Positions 63,201 to 64,000 of a stretch of 64,000 nucleotides of DNA are shown here, one piece after another. The stretch is from assembly GCF_947495725.1 (NCBI RefSeq), contig NZ_CANLZZ010000005.1:310001-374000 (forward strand). The letters run 5' to 3'. This stretch comes from an uncultured Lutibacter sp. (lineage in GTDB: Bacteria; Bacteroidota; Bacteroidia; Flavobacteriales; Flavobacteriaceae). How positions within the stretch are numbered: the stretch's first letter is position 1; every line of letters starts with the position of its first letter. The notes under the pieces were generated by a model. That model did no database searches. It was not told where the DNA came from and saw only the letters and a list, made by a program, of their open reading frames with translations. Made by a program: the position numbers and the translations under genes.

Positions 63201-64000
63201 TTAATCCTTGAACAACATTTTAAATCCTTCTTTTAAAAGTTCGGCATATTTTCCGTGTTCAATTTTTACATTTACTACTTCAGCGTTTTTTGATTTGAGA
63301 AATGCTATTTCTTTTTCTGTTAATTTGCCAACGCTTTGGTCTATTTCACTATAAATGTAGTTGACATTTGACAGGTCGGTGTCTTTCAGCAACTCAGTAT
63401 ATTTCTCATCTCTACTCAATGCAGAAGCTATTTTTCTCATATTTACCGTATAAATATTGTCTGACTTTTCACCTATGATAGGCGTTATAGCATCCTCTTC
63501 AAATTGTGCTTTTAGGCCTTTAGAATAAGCATTGCTTATTTCTTGTGTCATATCCAGTCTGCCTACCATCAACAAATATCCATCAGCTATATTCTTATAG
63601 TCAACAATGGATTTTAGACCAACAAAAGAACCATAAGACCCACCAACAACGTAAACTTTTTTATTTTGTGATTTAAAGTAACTTATGAGCTCATGGAGCG
63701 TTTTAGCCGTTTCAGCATTATACTTTTTTGCTTGTTCCCAAGTTATTTCTTCAATTTCTGTTTCTTCGGGATACATTGTTTGTGATTCACGCATATTTAT
63801 TAAAAAATAATTGTTCTCATCAATTCCGCCTGAAATATTCATCAAAGCTTCGAACCCATAGGTGGTAAGATAATTTACAGGTCCACCTTGTAAATAGATG
63901 ATTACCTTATTGCTATTCGGGTTTCCGAATGAATAGCCTGACTTTATTAATGATTCAGGTATGTTTTCATATTCTATCTTTATGTCTTCGTTTTTCGTTA
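63201..64000 (-). CDS. Alpha/beta hydrolase, 5' end outside window
   Basis: The reading frame is open from the right edge of the window to the stop at 63201; the internal TTG/ATG near 63845 is not the start. Visible order: KVIIYLQGGP (oxyanion-hole strand with GGP), FLINMRESQTMYPEE, then VYVVGGSYGSFVGL, the nucleophile elbow G-x-S-x-G, and near the end KNAEVVNVKIEHGKYAELL, where the His completes the triad. Fold and family are clear; the substrate is unknown. It is the first of the eight same-strand accessory genes seen and is followed by a repeat element. Confidence 0.82.
   Translation of the reverse strand, partial: TKNEDIKIEYENIPESLIKSGYSFGNPNSNKVIIYLQGGPVNYLTTYGFEALMNISGGIDENNYFLINMRESQTMYPEETEIEEITWEQAKKYNAETAKTLHELISYFKSQNKKVYVVGGSYGSFVGLKSIVDYKNIADGYLLMVGRLDMTQEISNAYSKGLKAQFEEDAITPIIGEKSDNIYTVNMRKIASALSRDEKYTELLKDTDLSNVNYIYSEIDQSVGKLTEKEIAFLKSKNAEVVNVKIEHGKYAELLKEGFKMLFKD

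Noticed and set aside
63843-63845. TTG start for the alpha/beta hydrolase
   Set aside because: The frame continues upstream to the window edge with clear fold residues (VIIYLQGGP), so the true start lies outside.
1-64000. SusC/SusD pair, sulfatase-maturing enzyme, tRNA, rRNA, CRISPR or transposase genes
   Set aside because: Looked for on both strands and not found; long antisense frames opposite the sulfatase and GH genes are shadows of those genes with no family features.

Overview
The window looks like a piece of chromosome from a marine member of the Bacteroidota, most likely a Flavobacteriaceae relative. The evidence is very AT-rich coding DNA, Bacteroidota-type lipoprotein signals, a type IX secretion (T9SS) C-terminal sorting domain, a DUF6090 protein, a TAnnTTTG-type promoter element, and Bacteroidota-style intergenic hairpin repeats. 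No rRNA, tRNA, CRISPR array, transposase or integrase gene was seen.

Region 1 (1-40.2 kb, all + strand) is a large polysaccharide-utilisation region. It encodes nine S1-family sulfatases, two GH3 enzymes, a GH95 alpha-L-fucosidase/galactosidase, a GH2 and a GH35-like beta-galactosidase, a family-43-like propeller enzyme, a DUF5060/DUF4038 barrel protein, a 12-Asp-box BNR propeller, an SGNH esterase, a sialate-O-acetylesterase-type esterase, a T9SS-exported beta-helix protein and a PhoD-like metallophosphatase. Most spacings are under 30 bp, so these are long operons, broken by a hairpin repeat near 4.7 kb, a terminator near 18.7 kb and two related repeats around 23.3 and 25.3 kb. Nearly every product has a signal peptide or lipobox. 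Together they fit stripping sulfate and acyl groups and then trimming fucose, galactose and xylose-type residues from a sulfated, probably fucose-containing algal polysaccharide. No SusC/SusD pair lies in the window, so uptake genes should be outside it.

Region 2 (40.2-45.5 kb) is a self-contained DNA-damage-tolerance module: a SRAP protein and a small XRE repressor on the - strand, diverging across a perfect 8-bp inverted repeat from an alternative DnaE polymerase and DinB on the + strand. A 54-aa basic protein closes it. Region 3 (45.8-48.7 kb) returns to carbohydrate genes with a GH2 beta-glucuronidase-like enzyme and a second family-43-like enzyme.

Region 4 (48.9-55.3 kb) holds a ThrE-type exporter, a serine hydrolase, a Kelch protein and a membrane hybrid histidine kinase. 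Region 5 (55.3-64 kb) is eight same-strand accessory genes: a C45-type Ntn hydrolase, a GNAT acetyltransferase, a GH28-like protein, a zinc-ribbon membrane protein, a DUF6090 protein, a small membrane protein, an S41 peptidase and an alpha/beta hydrolase cut by the window edge. They are separated by related intergenic elements with inverted-repeat ends, giving the stretch a cassette-like look.
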